A stretch of 64,000 nt of DNA from Schaedlerella arabinosiphila (GTDB lineage: Bacteria > Bacillota > Clostridia > Lachnospirales > Lachnospiraceae). Shown in pieces: positions 41,929-51,172 of this stretch. The notes under the pieces are model-generated. The model saw nothing but the letters and a program-made list of their open reading frames with translations, was not told the origin of the DNA and searched no databases. Where the stretch lies: assembly GCF_003885045.1 (NCBI RefSeq), contig NZ_RHJS01000002.1, positions 4,519,302 to 4,583,301 on the forward strand, read 5' to 3'. How positions within the stretch are numbered: position 1 is the first letter of the stretch; every line of letters starts with the position of its first letter. A program made the position numbers and the translations under genes.

Positions 41929-43489
41929 CTATCCGATCAAAACTTTTTTCCCTTCAAATGCGAATCCATACTTTCTGATTCGTTCCGGCGATATTCCCCT
42001 GGCTTCCAGTGAAGCAGCATACTGCATCTCATCGATCTGTGCTAATGCTGATTTCACCGTATCTTTCAGTGAGCCTTCCTCCTCAGGGTCATACACTTTA
42101 AATTCCAGGATAATGGCATCGTCCTTACTATGAAGCGGCTCCAATATGACATCATAACGGCCAAATCCGCTTTCCCGGTTCGAAGTCACCATATATCTGT
42201 CTGCCAGGTCTACGATCAGGCCAAGAACGAAGCCATGATAAAACTTTTCAGGTTCAGCTGCTTCTGAAGGCTTTTTTCCCGTATCAAAATAGCTGATCGT
42301 CTCAAGCGCAACCTTGTTCATATAGGCATTCATACTCTTCAAATCCGCGCGGAGCAATGCGCGGATAAAATCATTGTAGGATGGGGTAAAATCTGAAAAC
42401 CATCCTTCTATCATCTGTTCAAACATCATGCGGACTTCCTGATTTGTCAATACAAGGTCATATCCATGCTTTCCTCTTTTCTCATTCGGAATAAATCTCT
42501 CCACCTTTAGATACCCGCTTGCCAGCAGCAGACTCCATACTGCACTTTCCCTGGTGTCCAACAGGCTGAACACCATCTGCTCATCAATATACGTATGAAG
42601 TTTCCCGCCTTTGAGCAAGTCTTCCATAACCATTTTCACGTCCCGACTTCCTTCACGGATCAGCTTTCCCACCAGGCTGTTGCTGCTGGTGTTCACCCAG
42701 TATGAAAAAAAAGTCTTTTTATCTAAATAGTTAATGATCGACCACGGATTATAAATATCTGTTTTTTTCCCAAACGTAAAGCCATCATACCAGGCTCTTA
42801 CTTCCTCCTCCTTATCTGACAGCCCATATTCCCTTAATGCCTCTGAAACCTCATCCTGTGTAAAGCCAAAGGAATCCTGATATTTTTCCGAAATAATCGT
42901 AACTGCTTCCAGATTATTCAAATCAGAGAAGATTGATTCTTTACTCACCCTGGTAATCCCCGTCATGATCGCACGGCCGAGATCAGGATTTGTCTTAAAG
43001 GCTGAATTGAATATGCTCCTGGTAAATTCTGCCAGTTCTTCCCAATACCCATATACATACGCTTCCTGCATGGGAGTATCATATTCATCCAACAGAATGA
43101 CCACTTTCTTCCCATAAAATCTGCAGAGATATTTTGACAATTCATGCAGCGCCAGAGTTGCCTCTGCATCTCCCATATCTGCAGAAACTCTTTTGAAAAA
43201 AGCCTCTTCCGATGGCGTTAAGATCCCGCTTCCTAACAAAAAAATATTTTCTGAATATAAATTTTCCAGCAAATAACAGATCTCCCCTGTCCGCATACTT
43301 TAGTGAAAAGAACTTTTCTACCATGTCAAGAGTAAGCGTCTTGCCGAAACGGCGTAGGCGGGTGATCAGGGTAACCTCATCCTTATTCTCCCACCACTCC
43401 TTGATAAACAGCGTCTTATCCACGTAAAAATTGTTTTCCGTAATCACCTTTTCAAAGTCCTGCATTCCAATACCAACTGGTCTTGACAT
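41929..43489 (-). pseudogene. AAA-ATPase-like/PD-(D/E)XK gene, disrupted by deletion and frameshift
   Basis: The 5' part (43489 to about 43290) encodes GIGMQDFEKVITENNFYVDKTLFIKEWWENK...ITRLRRFGKTLTLDMVEKFFS, the start of an AAA-ATPase_like/DUF1703 protein. The 3' part (from about 43296, another frame) resumes at GEICYLLENLYSENIFLL and continues with VVILLDEYDTPMQEAY (Walker B) and a C-terminal nuclease-like region (FGRYDVILEPLHSKDDAIILEFKVYD). Residues normally between EKFFSLKYADRGDL and the ICxLLENLY segment are missing. The junction indicates an internal deletion of roughly 40 codons with loss of frame. It sits just upstream of the LicD fusion gene. Confidence 0.85.
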
Positions 43490-43597
43490 AATATTGTGCC
43501 TCCTTTCCCAAATGCTAAATCCGCTTTCTTAAAATAATAGCATAAGAAAACAAAGGCGCACAATCGTTACTTTCTTCCTGCTGCCGGTTCTTTCCTT

Positions 43598-44033
43598 TCA
43601 TCTGTCTCCGAGATCCATCTTCCCCCGGATAGCAGTCGAACTGGTAGCCATTGTATATTCAAAAAATTCCATATCCGCCCCCACTTCCCGAAGCTGCTCC
43701 AGGTCACGTGTCCAGTCCGCACCATGATCATTGCCGGAAAAGTGGCAGTCATAATGATATCTTTTCCAAGCGTCAATCTTATAAGTGTTGGAAAAGTCTA
43801 CTGGTACTACACGATCTACATAGGAAACCGCTGACACGATCGCCGCCCTTTGTTCGTAAGGGATCACCGGCTTTCTCTTTTTAAAGTGTTCAAACAGCTC
43901 ATCTGTAAGTACCCCGGCAATCAAATATTCACATCGGGATTTTGAGCGGCGCAGCAGGTTCAGGTGTCCCACATGGAACAGGTCAAATGCTCCCGGGACA
44001 TAACCGATACGGTAGGGCTTCTGTTCTTCTTTA
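43598..44033 (-). pseudogene. TagD-like cytidylyltransferase, 5'-truncated copy
   Basis: The retained part, from PYRIGYVPGAFDLFHVGHLNLLRRSKSRCEYLIAGVLTDELFEHFKKRKPVIPYEQRAAIVSAVSYVDRVVPVDFS to the end, matches the intact protein at 57573-58331, including the HxGH nucleotidyltransferase motif. The N-terminal F-G-T-G domain is missing, and an in-frame TAG lies just upstream at about 44050, followed by unrelated sequence. An internal start could still give a ~124-residue product. Probably decayed. Confidence 0.8.
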
Positions 44034-44067
44034 CAATATCGAATCTTCTATCGGAACGGGCCTGTAA

Positions 44068-44136
44068 TAAGGTAACCCGTAATTTCACCTGGTCGCATTG
44101 TACAGACTGGATTTTGAACGCGATACATAATGAAAT
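44068..44136 (+). pseudogene. 3' fragment of a CgeB-like glycosyltransferase gene
   Basis: The translated stretch NFTWSHCTDWILNAIH matches the C-terminus of the CgeB-like proteins (HFTWSHCADWILNAMH at 53.9 kb). The rest of the gene is absent. The fragment is joined directly to the truncated cytidylyltransferase on one side and to the IS left end on the other, so this is a recombination scar. Confidence 0.8.
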
Positions 44137-44165
44137 GGGGCTGTCGGGAAATAGATAGCCCTACA

Positions 44166-44205
44166 CAGTGGGAGGTGTGATCCATGCGGATCACACCTCC
44201 CACTG
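44166..44205. other. Perfect 18-bp hairpin at the IS left end
   Basis: CAGTGGGAGGTGTGATCC pairs with its complement around the loop ATGC. It lies between the left terminal repeat and the transposase start. It probably blocks transcription or translation entering the transposase from outside, as known for several IS families. Confidence 0.75.
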
Positions 44206-44280
44206 AAATTTATCCATTAAAAAAGAAAAAAGATGGCTAACAACAACCATCTTTTCTCCGCTCCATGTTATAATGGAACT

Positions 44281-46035
44281 ATGCTAAAACAAGATTATTA
44301 TAACAACTTTTTTGATATAGGGCAACAAAAAATCAACTTCAGTTTCTATGAATTGGGTTTACCCGACGACGATCCAGTCTATACCCTGAAAAAAGTAATG
44401 GAGGAATTAGATTTTTCAGGCCTTCTGGCCTGCTATTCAGATAAGGGAAGAACCGGGTATAATCCAATCATGTTGTATGCTGTGGTTACTTACGCAAATA
44501 TGCGTGGAGTCCGGGCGGTTGACCGTATTGTGGATCTGTGCCGGAGGGATCTTGCCTTTATCTGGCTGACCAAAGGGCAGAAGCCCCATAGAGATGCTTT
44601 TTATGACTTTAAAGGAAAAAAACTGACGGGCGAAATCCTGGATGAATTGAACCATCAGTTTATGCGCCGCCTGCAAAAGGAAGGACTCATTACGCTGAAA
44701 GAACTCTACATTGATGGGACAAAGATTGAAGCGAATGCAAACCGATATACGTTTGTCTGGCGTGGAAGCATAAACTATCATCTTGCCGGTCTTTTGGACA
44801 CCATAGATGCCCTTTATACAAAGTACAACGCATTTTTGTATGAGAATGAATATGGACCAAAATACGATCTTGGAGAAGCACGGATGTTCATGATCGAGGG
44901 GATGGAAAAGGTCAGGAAAGTGATCGAAGAAAACAGGCGGCGGAAACTGACAAAGCATAAGAAAATCTCGAACAATACCCTCATTGAGATTGATCACTGT
45001 TCTCCGCTTGAAATCTTAAAACTGCAGAAGAATCTGGTGGAGATTGCAAAAGGCGAAGGGATTCTGTTAGTCAGCGGAAAGGGAAAGCATAAATCAGAGC
45101 TCCAGAAGCTTTATGAGGAACTGGAAGAATGCGGCAGGCGTCTTATGGAATATAAGGAATGCTTTGAAATTATGGGGAAAGACCGTAACAGCTATTCCAA
45201 GACGGATCTGGAAGCAACGTTCATGCGGATGAAAGAGGACCATATGCTGAATGGGCAGTTGAAGCCGGCATACAATGTCCAGATCGCGGTAGAGAATTAC
45301 TTCATTGTCCATAGTTATGTGAGCAGCGACCGGACGGATTACAATACGCTGATCCCTGTTTTGGAGAAGCATCAGAGAGCATTCGGAGATACCCTGGAGG
45401 CAGTGACTGCCGACAGTGGCTACTGCAGCGAAAAGAATCTGATGTATCTGGAGAAGAACGGAATCCGAAGCTATATCAAACTCCAGGATCATGAGAAACG
45501 GAAGACCCGGGCATACAAGGACGAGATCGGAAAGTATTACAACATGACATACGCCGTCTTTGAAGATGAGCATTATTACATCTGCCATGATGGAAGGGAG
45601 CTGCGCCATATCCGGACAGAAAGCAGAGAACAGGCTGGATATACCCAGACACTTGAGGTATATGAATGTACGGACTGCAGCGGCTGTGAGCACAAAGCGA
45701 AGTGTCTTTATAAATATGATGCCGAAAAGAAACCGGATCGAAGCAAGGTCATGAAGATCAACGAACGATGGGAAAAACTGAAAGAAGAATCCAATGCGAA
45801 CATCCAGAGTGAGACGGGTATCCTGAAACGGCAGACACGCTCCATCCAGACGGAAGGACACTTTGGGGACATAAAAGAAAACGAGGACTTCCGAAGGTTC
45901 AATTACCGTTCAGCGGAAAAAGTATATAAAGAGTTTATGCTGTATGCAATCGGTCGAAACATCATGAAATACCACCGATTTATCCATCATGAAATTGAAA
46001 AATATGAAGGAAAAAAGGAGCAGAAAGCCGCTTAG
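44281..46035 (+). CDS. IS1182-family transposase
   Basis: About 584 aa from the ATG at 44281 (MLKQDYYNNFFDIGQQKINFSFYELGLPDDDPVYTL); an upstream in-frame ATG at 44233 would add 16 residues not typical of the family. The DUF772-like N-terminal domain (YNPIMLYAVVTYANMRGVRAVDRIVDLCRRDLAFIWLTKG) and the DDE catalytic region (LYIDGTKIEANANRYTFVW, then VTADSGYCSEKNLMYLEKNGI, and the late RQTRSIQTEGHFGDIKENEDFRRFNYRSAEKVYKEFMLYAIGRNIMKYH) are all present. The late cysteine cluster CTDCSGCEHKAKC is also usual. The frame is complete. Confidence 0.92.
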   Translation: MLKQDYYNNFFDIGQQKINFSFYELGLPDDDPVYTLKKVMEELDFSGLLACYSDKGRTGYNPIMLYAVVTYANMRGVRAVDRIVDLCRRDLAFIWLTKGQKPHRDAFYDFKGKKLTGEILDELNHQFMRRLQKEGLITLKELYIDGTKIEANANRYTFVWRGSINYHLAGLLDTIDALYTKYNAFLYENEYGPKYDLGEARMFMIEGMEKVRKVIEENRRRKLTKHKKISNNTLIEIDHCSPLEILKLQKNLVEIAKGEGILLVSGKGKHKSELQKLYEELEECGRRLMEYKECFEIMGKDRNSYSKTDLEATFMRMKEDHMLNGQLKPAYNVQIAVENYFIVHSYVSSDRTDYNTLIPVLEKHQRAFGDTLEAVTADSGYCSEKNLMYLEKNGIRSYIKLQDHEKRKTRAYKDEIGKYYNMTYAVFEDEHYYICHDGRELRHIRTESREQAGYTQTLEVYECTDCSGCEHKAKCLYKYDAEKKPDRSKVMKINERWEKLKEESNANIQSETGILKRQTRSIQTEGHFGDIKENEDFRRFNYRSAEKVYKEFMLYAIGRNIMKYHRFIHHEIEKYEGKKEQKAA

Positions 46036-46107
46036 CCAAAGGAGCGCTTCTCAAAATCCAAACAAGGGGATTTTGCGCCCTAAAATAGATGCTGCTGAAA
46101 GAAGGAA

Positions 46108-46167
46108 ACAGTCCGGTAAAAATCCAGGGCCTTGAAAAAGCCTGAATTTTTACCGGACTGTTTTTTC
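46108..46167 (+). terminator. Terminator at the IS right end
   Basis: ACAGTCCGGTAAAAAT pairs with its complement further on (ATTTTTACCGGACTGT), followed by TTTTT. It closes the transposase transcript inside the element. Confidence 0.85.
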
Positions 46168-46216
46168 TTACCTATCAGGGGCATAAATCGTTATTTCCCG
46201 ACAGCCCCATCCATTG

Positions 46217-47248
46217 TCATTCCTGTCCCATGATATAATTGTACACTTCCGAGGATATGCTGACAATGGCCTGTCTTGCTGATGCTGTGTCCCCGAGATT
46301 TTCAGACATCACGCACAAAATATAGGGACTATTTTCCGTAACCACGACCGCGGCATCATTCTCTACACGATCCAGCTCACCGGTCTTATTGGCCACGGTC
46401 ACACCGTCCGGTATCCCTGCCGGTATTTTTTCCACTCTTTCCTGCTGCTTCAGCAGGTTCATCATTTCCTCTGCACAGGGAATTTCTTTATTGTAAACGC
46501 GTTCCAAAAATACCGTACAGTCCTTTGCAGAAGTATAGTTCTCGGAATCTGTCCCTGTCTCCAGCAGCATCCTCCCCATGCTGGAATCGGCATAGCCATT
46601 TCTGGCACAGTAATCGCTGACCGCAGCCCGGCCTGCTGCCGCGTCGCCCTGGCCAAGCAGCTCCGTCAGAGCATTTGCAGCATTGTTGTCGCTGACCGTG
46701 ATCATGCCGCGGAGAAGAGCATCAATATAGTCTTTTCCGTTTCGGCCTGTCAATGCATCGTAATTCTCATATACGGCGCCCATGATATAAAGCTTTATCA
46801 GGCTGGCGGCCGTCATTTGTCCGCTTCCGACTGCTTCTTCCGCATGGTCGGAAAGCCTGCGCACAGATACCTGCCAGTTTTCCCCGGAGTTCATCCGCTC
46901 TGAAATGACTGCCAGGATACTCTCACGGACCGGCTCTATGCCTGCCGGAACAGAAATGCTATTTTCATCCTGCTCCCCGCTCCCGCCGGCATCCAGGGTA
47001 TGGCCACGTTCCTGTGAATCCAAAGCTTCTCTGGTTTTCTCCAGCTCCTCCTGCAGTTCTTTCTGATCCGCAGCAGCCTGCTCTTTCTTCTCCTCAAGGA
47101 CCTGCCGCTCTTTCTCCAGTTCCCTGACCTGAGTCCTTTCCTGCTCCAGATTTCGATGCAGGTATACATTTCCTGCCAGACACAGCAGGATCAAAAATAA
47201 TAAAATCACGATACCCTTGAATGCATTTCGATTATTTTTTTTCCTCAT
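46217..47248 (-). CDS. Membrane-anchored serine hydrolase of the beta-lactamase fold
   Basis: 343 aa. One N-terminal membrane segment (about residues 11-29), a coiled-coil stalk (about 32-80), then an extracellular class A beta-lactamase/transpeptidase-like domain. The catalytic motifs are visible: S-L-I-K at 149-152, S-D-N at 186-188 and K-T-G at 288-290. Such proteins may be true beta-lactamases or penicillin-sensitive peptidoglycan hydrolases. The membrane anchor, the stalk and the neighbouring amidase favour a wall-related role. It lies 8 bp from the IS right end, so the IS inserted just downstream of its stop codon. Confidence 0.87.
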   Translation of the reverse strand: MRKKNNRNAFKGIVILLFLILLCLAGNVYLHRNLEQERTQVRELEKERQVLEEKKEQAAADQKELQEELEKTREALDSQERGHTLDAGGSGEQDENSISVPAGIEPVRESILAVISERMNSGENWQVSVRRLSDHAEEAVGSGQMTAASLIKLYIMGAVYENYDALTGRNGKDYIDALLRGMITVSDNNAANALTELLGQGDAAAGRAAVSDYCARNGYADSSMGRMLLETGTDSENYTSAKDCTVFLERVYNKEIPCAEEMMNLLKQQERVEKIPAGIPDGVTVANKTGELDRVENDAAVVVTENSPYILCVMSENLGDTASARQAIVSISSEVYNYIMGQE

Positions 47249-47263
47249 CCCTGTATCACCTTA

Positions 47264-48187
47264 TCAATTGCCCGCGGCAAAGTACTGGTCAATCCCATTT
47301 GCAATCCCCTGTACCATCAGCACTTGAAAATCTGCGTTCTGCATATTCACGTCATCGCTTTCATTAGTCATAAATCCCATCTCTAAAATCATGACCGGCA
47401 TCTGGCTCCAATTGATCCCCGTCATATTATCAGAAAGCTGTACTCCCAGATTGGCAAGTCCGCATGACTGGCAGTATGCATTGATCACATGTTCTCCCAA
47501 TGCATAGCTCTTCTCATGGAGATGGGACACATATGGATTTTCCATGGACGGGACCATGGCAAGAGCGCCGTTCGCGCCGGAATCCTCGCTTCCGTTTGCA
47601 TGGATCCGCACGTAGATATCCGCCCCAAAATCCGCTGCCAGAAGAGCCCGCTCGCTGTTGCTGACCGCCGTGTCGTTATCCTGTCTTGTGAGCAGAACCT
47701 CGTAACCGCGCGTCTCCAATTCCTGTCGAAGCTGCATGGATACTGCAAGGGTCAGCTCGTACTCCGGGACTCCCGTAAATCTTCCCTGAGTCCCTGACGT
47801 AGCTTTTGCTTTCATTTCCTGGGAGCCCGGTCCCATTGGCTCCAGGTCGCTCATATCCACATGATAGCCCTGATGCCCCGGGTCGATCGCTACCTTTTTC
47901 CCATTCGCACTGACCGGCGCCGCTTCATTCTGCGGTACTTCCTCCGAGTGATCTGCGTTTCGGGATTCCCCCAGCTTTCCTTTTGCAAATGTGATCTCTT
48001 CCTGGAGCTGCTTCCCTGCTTTCTCCTGATCCTCTGCTTCACTTTCCATCTGCATGACCTCTTTTTCCAGCTTTGCGGCCGTTTTCCGAACACTGACCGT
48101 CTCTTTTATGATATAAACAGAGAATCCCGCCAGAGCGATCAGAATGACCACCAATATCCCTGTCACAGCCTTATCCACTTTTTTCAT
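47264..48187 (-). CDS. N-acetylmuramoyl-L-alanine amidase (Amidase_3)
   Basis: 307 aa. N-terminal membrane segment (AVTGILVVILIALAGFSVYII), a short coiled coil, then the Amidase_3 domain from about residue 97. Zinc-ligand motifs are AIDPGHQG, PEYELTLAVSMQLRQEL, IYVRIHANGS and MILEMGFMTNESDD (with the catalytic Glu). It cleaves the lactyl-amide bond between muramic acid and the stem peptide. It precedes the serine hydrolase by 15 bp with the same anchor-plus-coiled-coil plan, so the two likely work together on the cell wall. Confidence 0.93.
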   Translation of the reverse strand: MKKVDKAVTGILVVILIALAGFSVYIIKETVSVRKTAAKLEKEVMQMESEAEDQEKAGKQLQEEITFAKGKLGESRNADHSEEVPQNEAAPVSANGKKVAIDPGHQGYHVDMSDLEPMGPGSQEMKAKATSGTQGRFTGVPEYELTLAVSMQLRQELETRGYEVLLTRQDNDTAVSNSERALLAADFGADIYVRIHANGSEDSGANGALAMVPSMENPYVSHLHEKSYALGEHVINAYCQSCGLANLGVQLSDNMTGINWSQMPVMILEMGFMTNESDDVNMQNADFQVLMVQGIANGIDQYFAAGN

Positions 48188-48216
48188 CTTGTCTTTCTCC
48201 GATCACATACAGCATC

Positions 48217-48687
48217 TCAGTTCTGCTTTGCCCCGCACTTTGTACAAAATGCTGCCGCTCCTGGAATCTTGCTTCCGCAGCTGATACAGAATTTGCTCTC
48301 CGGCACGGCGTTGTTCTGAGCCGGAGCATTCTGATTCTCTATCCTGGTTCCGCAGCCGACGCAAAAAATCGTATCGTCGTCCAAAGGTGTTCCGCATACC
48401 GGGCATGTCTTTGTATTTTCAATCACCTTGATTGCTTTATCGATCTCATCGATCTTGTAATAACTGCTTTTGATCATTGCAACCAGCTCCTGAAGCTCCG
48501 GGAGCGGTTCATCACGCTTGAGGTCATAATACAGCTTCCCCAGGTTCTGATAATACTTCTCAATCTTTTTCTGCTCATCTGCTATCTGGCTTTTCATGCC
48601 TGTAATATCTGCTATCCCCTTCGCCTTATGCACCATAGTCTGACTGGTAACTGTAATCTTTTTACTGAAATCGCCGAATAACGCCAT
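48217..48687 (-). CDS. Zinc-ribbon protein with N-terminal coiled coil
   Basis: 156 aa. The N-terminal half is helical (GMKSQIADEQKKIEKYYQNLGKLYYDL). The C-terminal half has two double-CxxC zinc ribbons: CPVCGTPLDDDTIFCVGCG and CISCGSKIPGAAAFCTKCG. The family is common in Clostridia and its function is not established. It starts a probable operon with the amidase (29 bp gap) and the serine hydrolase. Confidence 0.85.
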   Translation of the reverse strand: MALFGDFSKKITVTSQTMVHKAKGIADITGMKSQIADEQKKIEKYYQNLGKLYYDLKRDEPLPELQELVAMIKSSYYKIDEIDKAIKVIENTKTCPVCGTPLDDDTIFCVGCGTRIENQNAPAQNNAVPESKFCISCGSKIPGAAAFCTKCGAKQN

Positions 48688-48819
48688 CCCTCTCCACTTC
48701 CTTTCTCTTTTTCAATCGCCGGAAACGCAGGTGTTTCCATACCTGTGCTGTCCGGCAAAAATGTGTAAATCTATTTTCATTTGTAACTGTTCAAAACAGC
48801 AGGCTGTCCAAATCCGATA

Positions 48820-51069
48820 TCAATAAGAAATCCTGCTACTGCCGAAGAGGTATCTCACATCTTCGTCCAGATCGATCAGTTCTTCTTTTCCTCTATAAAA
48901 TTCCAGGCTTCCTCTGTATGCTTCCATGCTGTAGTCTGTCAGCAGTGCCGCCTTGTCCGGTTCAAATGCTTTATATTGATATACATCATCTGCGATCAGC
49001 ACGCTCTTTTTTCCGTCATATTTTTTCAGCGTAGCGGATTGTCTGGAGCTGCTGAAGTCCACCGCATAAAAGACCGTATCATCTACAAAGTCCAGTGTAT
49101 AGGACTGCACATCGGAATCAATCTCCTCTTCATCGCAGTACAGGACGCCAGAGTTGTCCTTCATATCTGACATATAATAAACCTTGCCCTCATGAACTGT
49201 TTCAATATGATCCACATCCTCTGAGACAACTTCGCATTTTCCGTCTGCTTTGCTTCCCACCGTAAAAGACATCAGCGTTTTTCTGCCTTTATCCCCGCTG
49301 TCCTCATCCTCTTCACTGCGTTCTACTTTCAGACCATATCCTTTCTGTCCGTCCTCATCTACCGTTAATGCTTCCGTCAGTACTTCATCCAGCACCACTA
49401 CTTCCCCTTCGGTACATACACAGGTCTCCACAGATTTTACCAGACTTTCATAATACTGGCTTTCCACATCGCCAAGATATTCCAGATCCGACAATCTGAC
49501 CTTGGGGATGTCTTCCAGATCATAATGATTAAAGAGCAACGCTTCTGTCTGGCTGAAAGAATACAGATCCGCAAAAGCAGAATCCATCTGTTCTTCTTTT
49601 CCATCCTTATAGCGGTACAGCTCTCTTGTCTGGTTGCTGATCTCATACTCGTCCAATTCACTGCGCATATCATCCCTGTTCAGCTTTGCCCGGTATTTAT
49701 CATATGCTTCATTGTATGCGTCATAATCCGTGGTTTCCGTCTTTTCATATTTTCCGGAATAACGGTTTTTTTCTACTTTTTCAATCTTGAAGTCCTCATA
49801 CTCCGGCTCCGTGATCTCCTGATCCTGCTTGGCACAGTCATCCTCTACCAGGTCTGAGGCCATCAGCTTATTTTCCGCTTCCTTTATATAGTAAACGCAT
49901 TCGTCATTATTGGAGACCACGCTCTGTACCCCGGAGGAGATCTTTTCCTTGTCTTTAAAATCTTCAATCAGATAGAGCGTATCCTCGTCCATGACTGTGA
50001 TCTGCCTGAGATCATTTCCAACAAGAACCATGCCGACATCATCCGCCAGCTTTTTCTTTTCTTTTTTTAATGACAGCTCCTGCTGGTACACACTGATCTT
50101 ATCTGCGCCTGCTTTTTCTGTCCAAACAATATTGTCTTCCTTTTCATCAATGTAATACTGCAGGACATCCGAAGCGATCTTTTCCTTATTGTCCTTGATA
50201 TCATTCAGATATAAGGTATTGTTGCCGGATTTTATGTAGACCACCTTGTTATTCTTCAAAACAGTATACCTGCAGACAAAGCTGTCGATCTTGACCCCGC
50301 CTTCGCTTTTTCCTGTCTTCTGCATATTCAGAGTGTATTCTTGTCCGTTCTCTCCGAACTCCACATTCGTTGGATAGAAAATGTAGGCCCCGTCTTCCGA
50401 ATAACATGCTTCCGCATTGCCGCGTCCCTCATAAATGCCTTCCCCTCCGTATCTGCCGCTGTATTCGACAGGTTCTCTTTTATAATGGTCCAGATCTGCC
50501 TGCGACACTCTTCCATCCTTCAGATACGCAACATACACATTGCTTCCTCGTGAGCGGCCGCAAGCCACTTTTATGCCGACTACCGCCGCCACTACGATCA
50601 CAGCCGCTACTGCCAGCCATTTTACGGTCAGCTTCTTTTTAGGTGCGGCACTTTGCATGGCTTCCGGAGGGATGGGCGAAACAGCCGGCGGCATTATCTC
50701 CATCTCCATATTTTTCCCGCAGGAGAAGCAGAATACTGCATCAGCTTCGTTCTTCGTTCCGCAGTAAGGGCAGAACTTATCCCCAGCAGGGGTGTCCTCC
50801 GGAGTTGTATTTTGCGGTTCCAGCTCTGCTTGTATTTCGGGCTCCTGATCCGGCTTCGCCGGTTCTATTTCATTCACTGCTGGCTCCTCCGGTTCTGTTT
50901 CATTCGCTGGTGGCTCCTCCAGTTCTGTTTCATTTGCTGCTGGCTCCTCCGGCTTTGTTTCACTCGCTGGTGGCTCCAGGGCAGCAGTCACTTCCGGCTG
51001 CTTTGCGCCGCAGCTAAAGCAGAATTTTGCTCCTTCCGGCAATTCACAGCCACAATTTGTACATCTCAT
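48820..51069 (-). CDS. Zinc-ribbon membrane protein with large extracellular region
   Basis: 749 aa from the ATG at 51069 (MRCTNCGCELPEGAKFCFSCG, with GAGGAGG 8 nt upstream); a longer frame begins at 51096. In order: zinc ribbon 1, an acidic Glu/Pro/Asn/Thr-rich repeat linker, zinc ribbon 2 (KFCPYCGTKNEADAVFCFSCG), a single membrane segment (VKWLAVAAVIVVAAVVGIKVA, about residues 150-170) and a ~570-residue extracytoplasmic part. The last has repeated short strands (NKVVYIKSGNNTLYLNDIKDNKEKIASDV) suggestive of a beta-propeller-like or DUF5050-type fold. Function unknown; an envelope-sensing role is possible. Confidence 0.78.
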   Translation of the reverse strand: MRCTNCGCELPEGAKFCFSCGAKQPEVTAALEPPASETKPEEPAANETELEEPPANETEPEEPAVNEIEPAKPDQEPEIQAELEPQNTTPEDTPAGDKFCPYCGTKNEADAVFCFSCGKNMEMEIMPPAVSPIPPEAMQSAAPKKKLTVKWLAVAAVIVVAAVVGIKVACGRSRGSNVYVAYLKDGRVSQADLDHYKREPVEYSGRYGGEGIYEGRGNAEACYSEDGAYIFYPTNVEFGENGQEYTLNMQKTGKSEGGVKIDSFVCRYTVLKNNKVVYIKSGNNTLYLNDIKDNKEKIASDVLQYYIDEKEDNIVWTEKAGADKISVYQQELSLKKEKKKLADDVGMVLVGNDLRQITVMDEDTLYLIEDFKDKEKISSGVQSVVSNNDECVYYIKEAENKLMASDLVEDDCAKQDQEITEPEYEDFKIEKVEKNRYSGKYEKTETTDYDAYNEAYDKYRAKLNRDDMRSELDEYEISNQTRELYRYKDGKEEQMDSAFADLYSFSQTEALLFNHYDLEDIPKVRLSDLEYLGDVESQYYESLVKSVETCVCTEGEVVVLDEVLTEALTVDEDGQKGYGLKVERSEEDEDSGDKGRKTLMSFTVGSKADGKCEVVSEDVDHIETVHEGKVYYMSDMKDNSGVLYCDEEEIDSDVQSYTLDFVDDTVFYAVDFSSSRQSATLKKYDGKKSVLIADDVYQYKAFEPDKAALLTDYSMEAYRGSLEFYRGKEELIDLDEDVRYLFGSSRISY
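50851..50985 (-). repeat. 30-bp tandem repeat encoding an acidic linker
   Basis: Units begin at 50851, 50881, 50911, 50941 and (partial) 50971, each with a TGGCTCCTCC-like start or a variant. They encode EEP(A/P)ANETE(P/L)-type decapeptides between the two zinc ribbons. The unit is in frame, so length can vary without loss of the protein. Confidence 0.88.
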
Positions 51070-51172
51070 TTCCTTTTCCTCCTCATTTGCGTTCAATTTT
51101 CAAAGCTGATTTTAATGCGAGCAGTTCCAGCATCTTTCATAAATTCGCTGGCACTGCTTTTGTACTCTTTGA

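Larger units (their letters stand above)
44137..46208 (+). mobile_element. IS1182-family insertion sequence
   Basis: 2,072 bp bounded by perfect 17-bp terminal inverted repeats GGGGCTGTCGGGAAATA; the match extends to 19 bp if the flanking AT is included, so AT may instead be a target duplication. It holds one transposase gene, an 18-bp hairpin near the left end and a strong terminator near the right end. The transposase is uninterrupted, so the element may be active. It has landed beside the CgeB 3' fragment. Confidence 0.9.

Noticed and set aside
46217..47248. Acquired beta-lactam resistance gene
   Set aside because: S-x-x-K, SDN and KTG motifs are present, but the coiled-coil stalk, the membrane anchor and the amidase neighbour point to a wall enzyme. 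The sequence gives no evidence for resistance.
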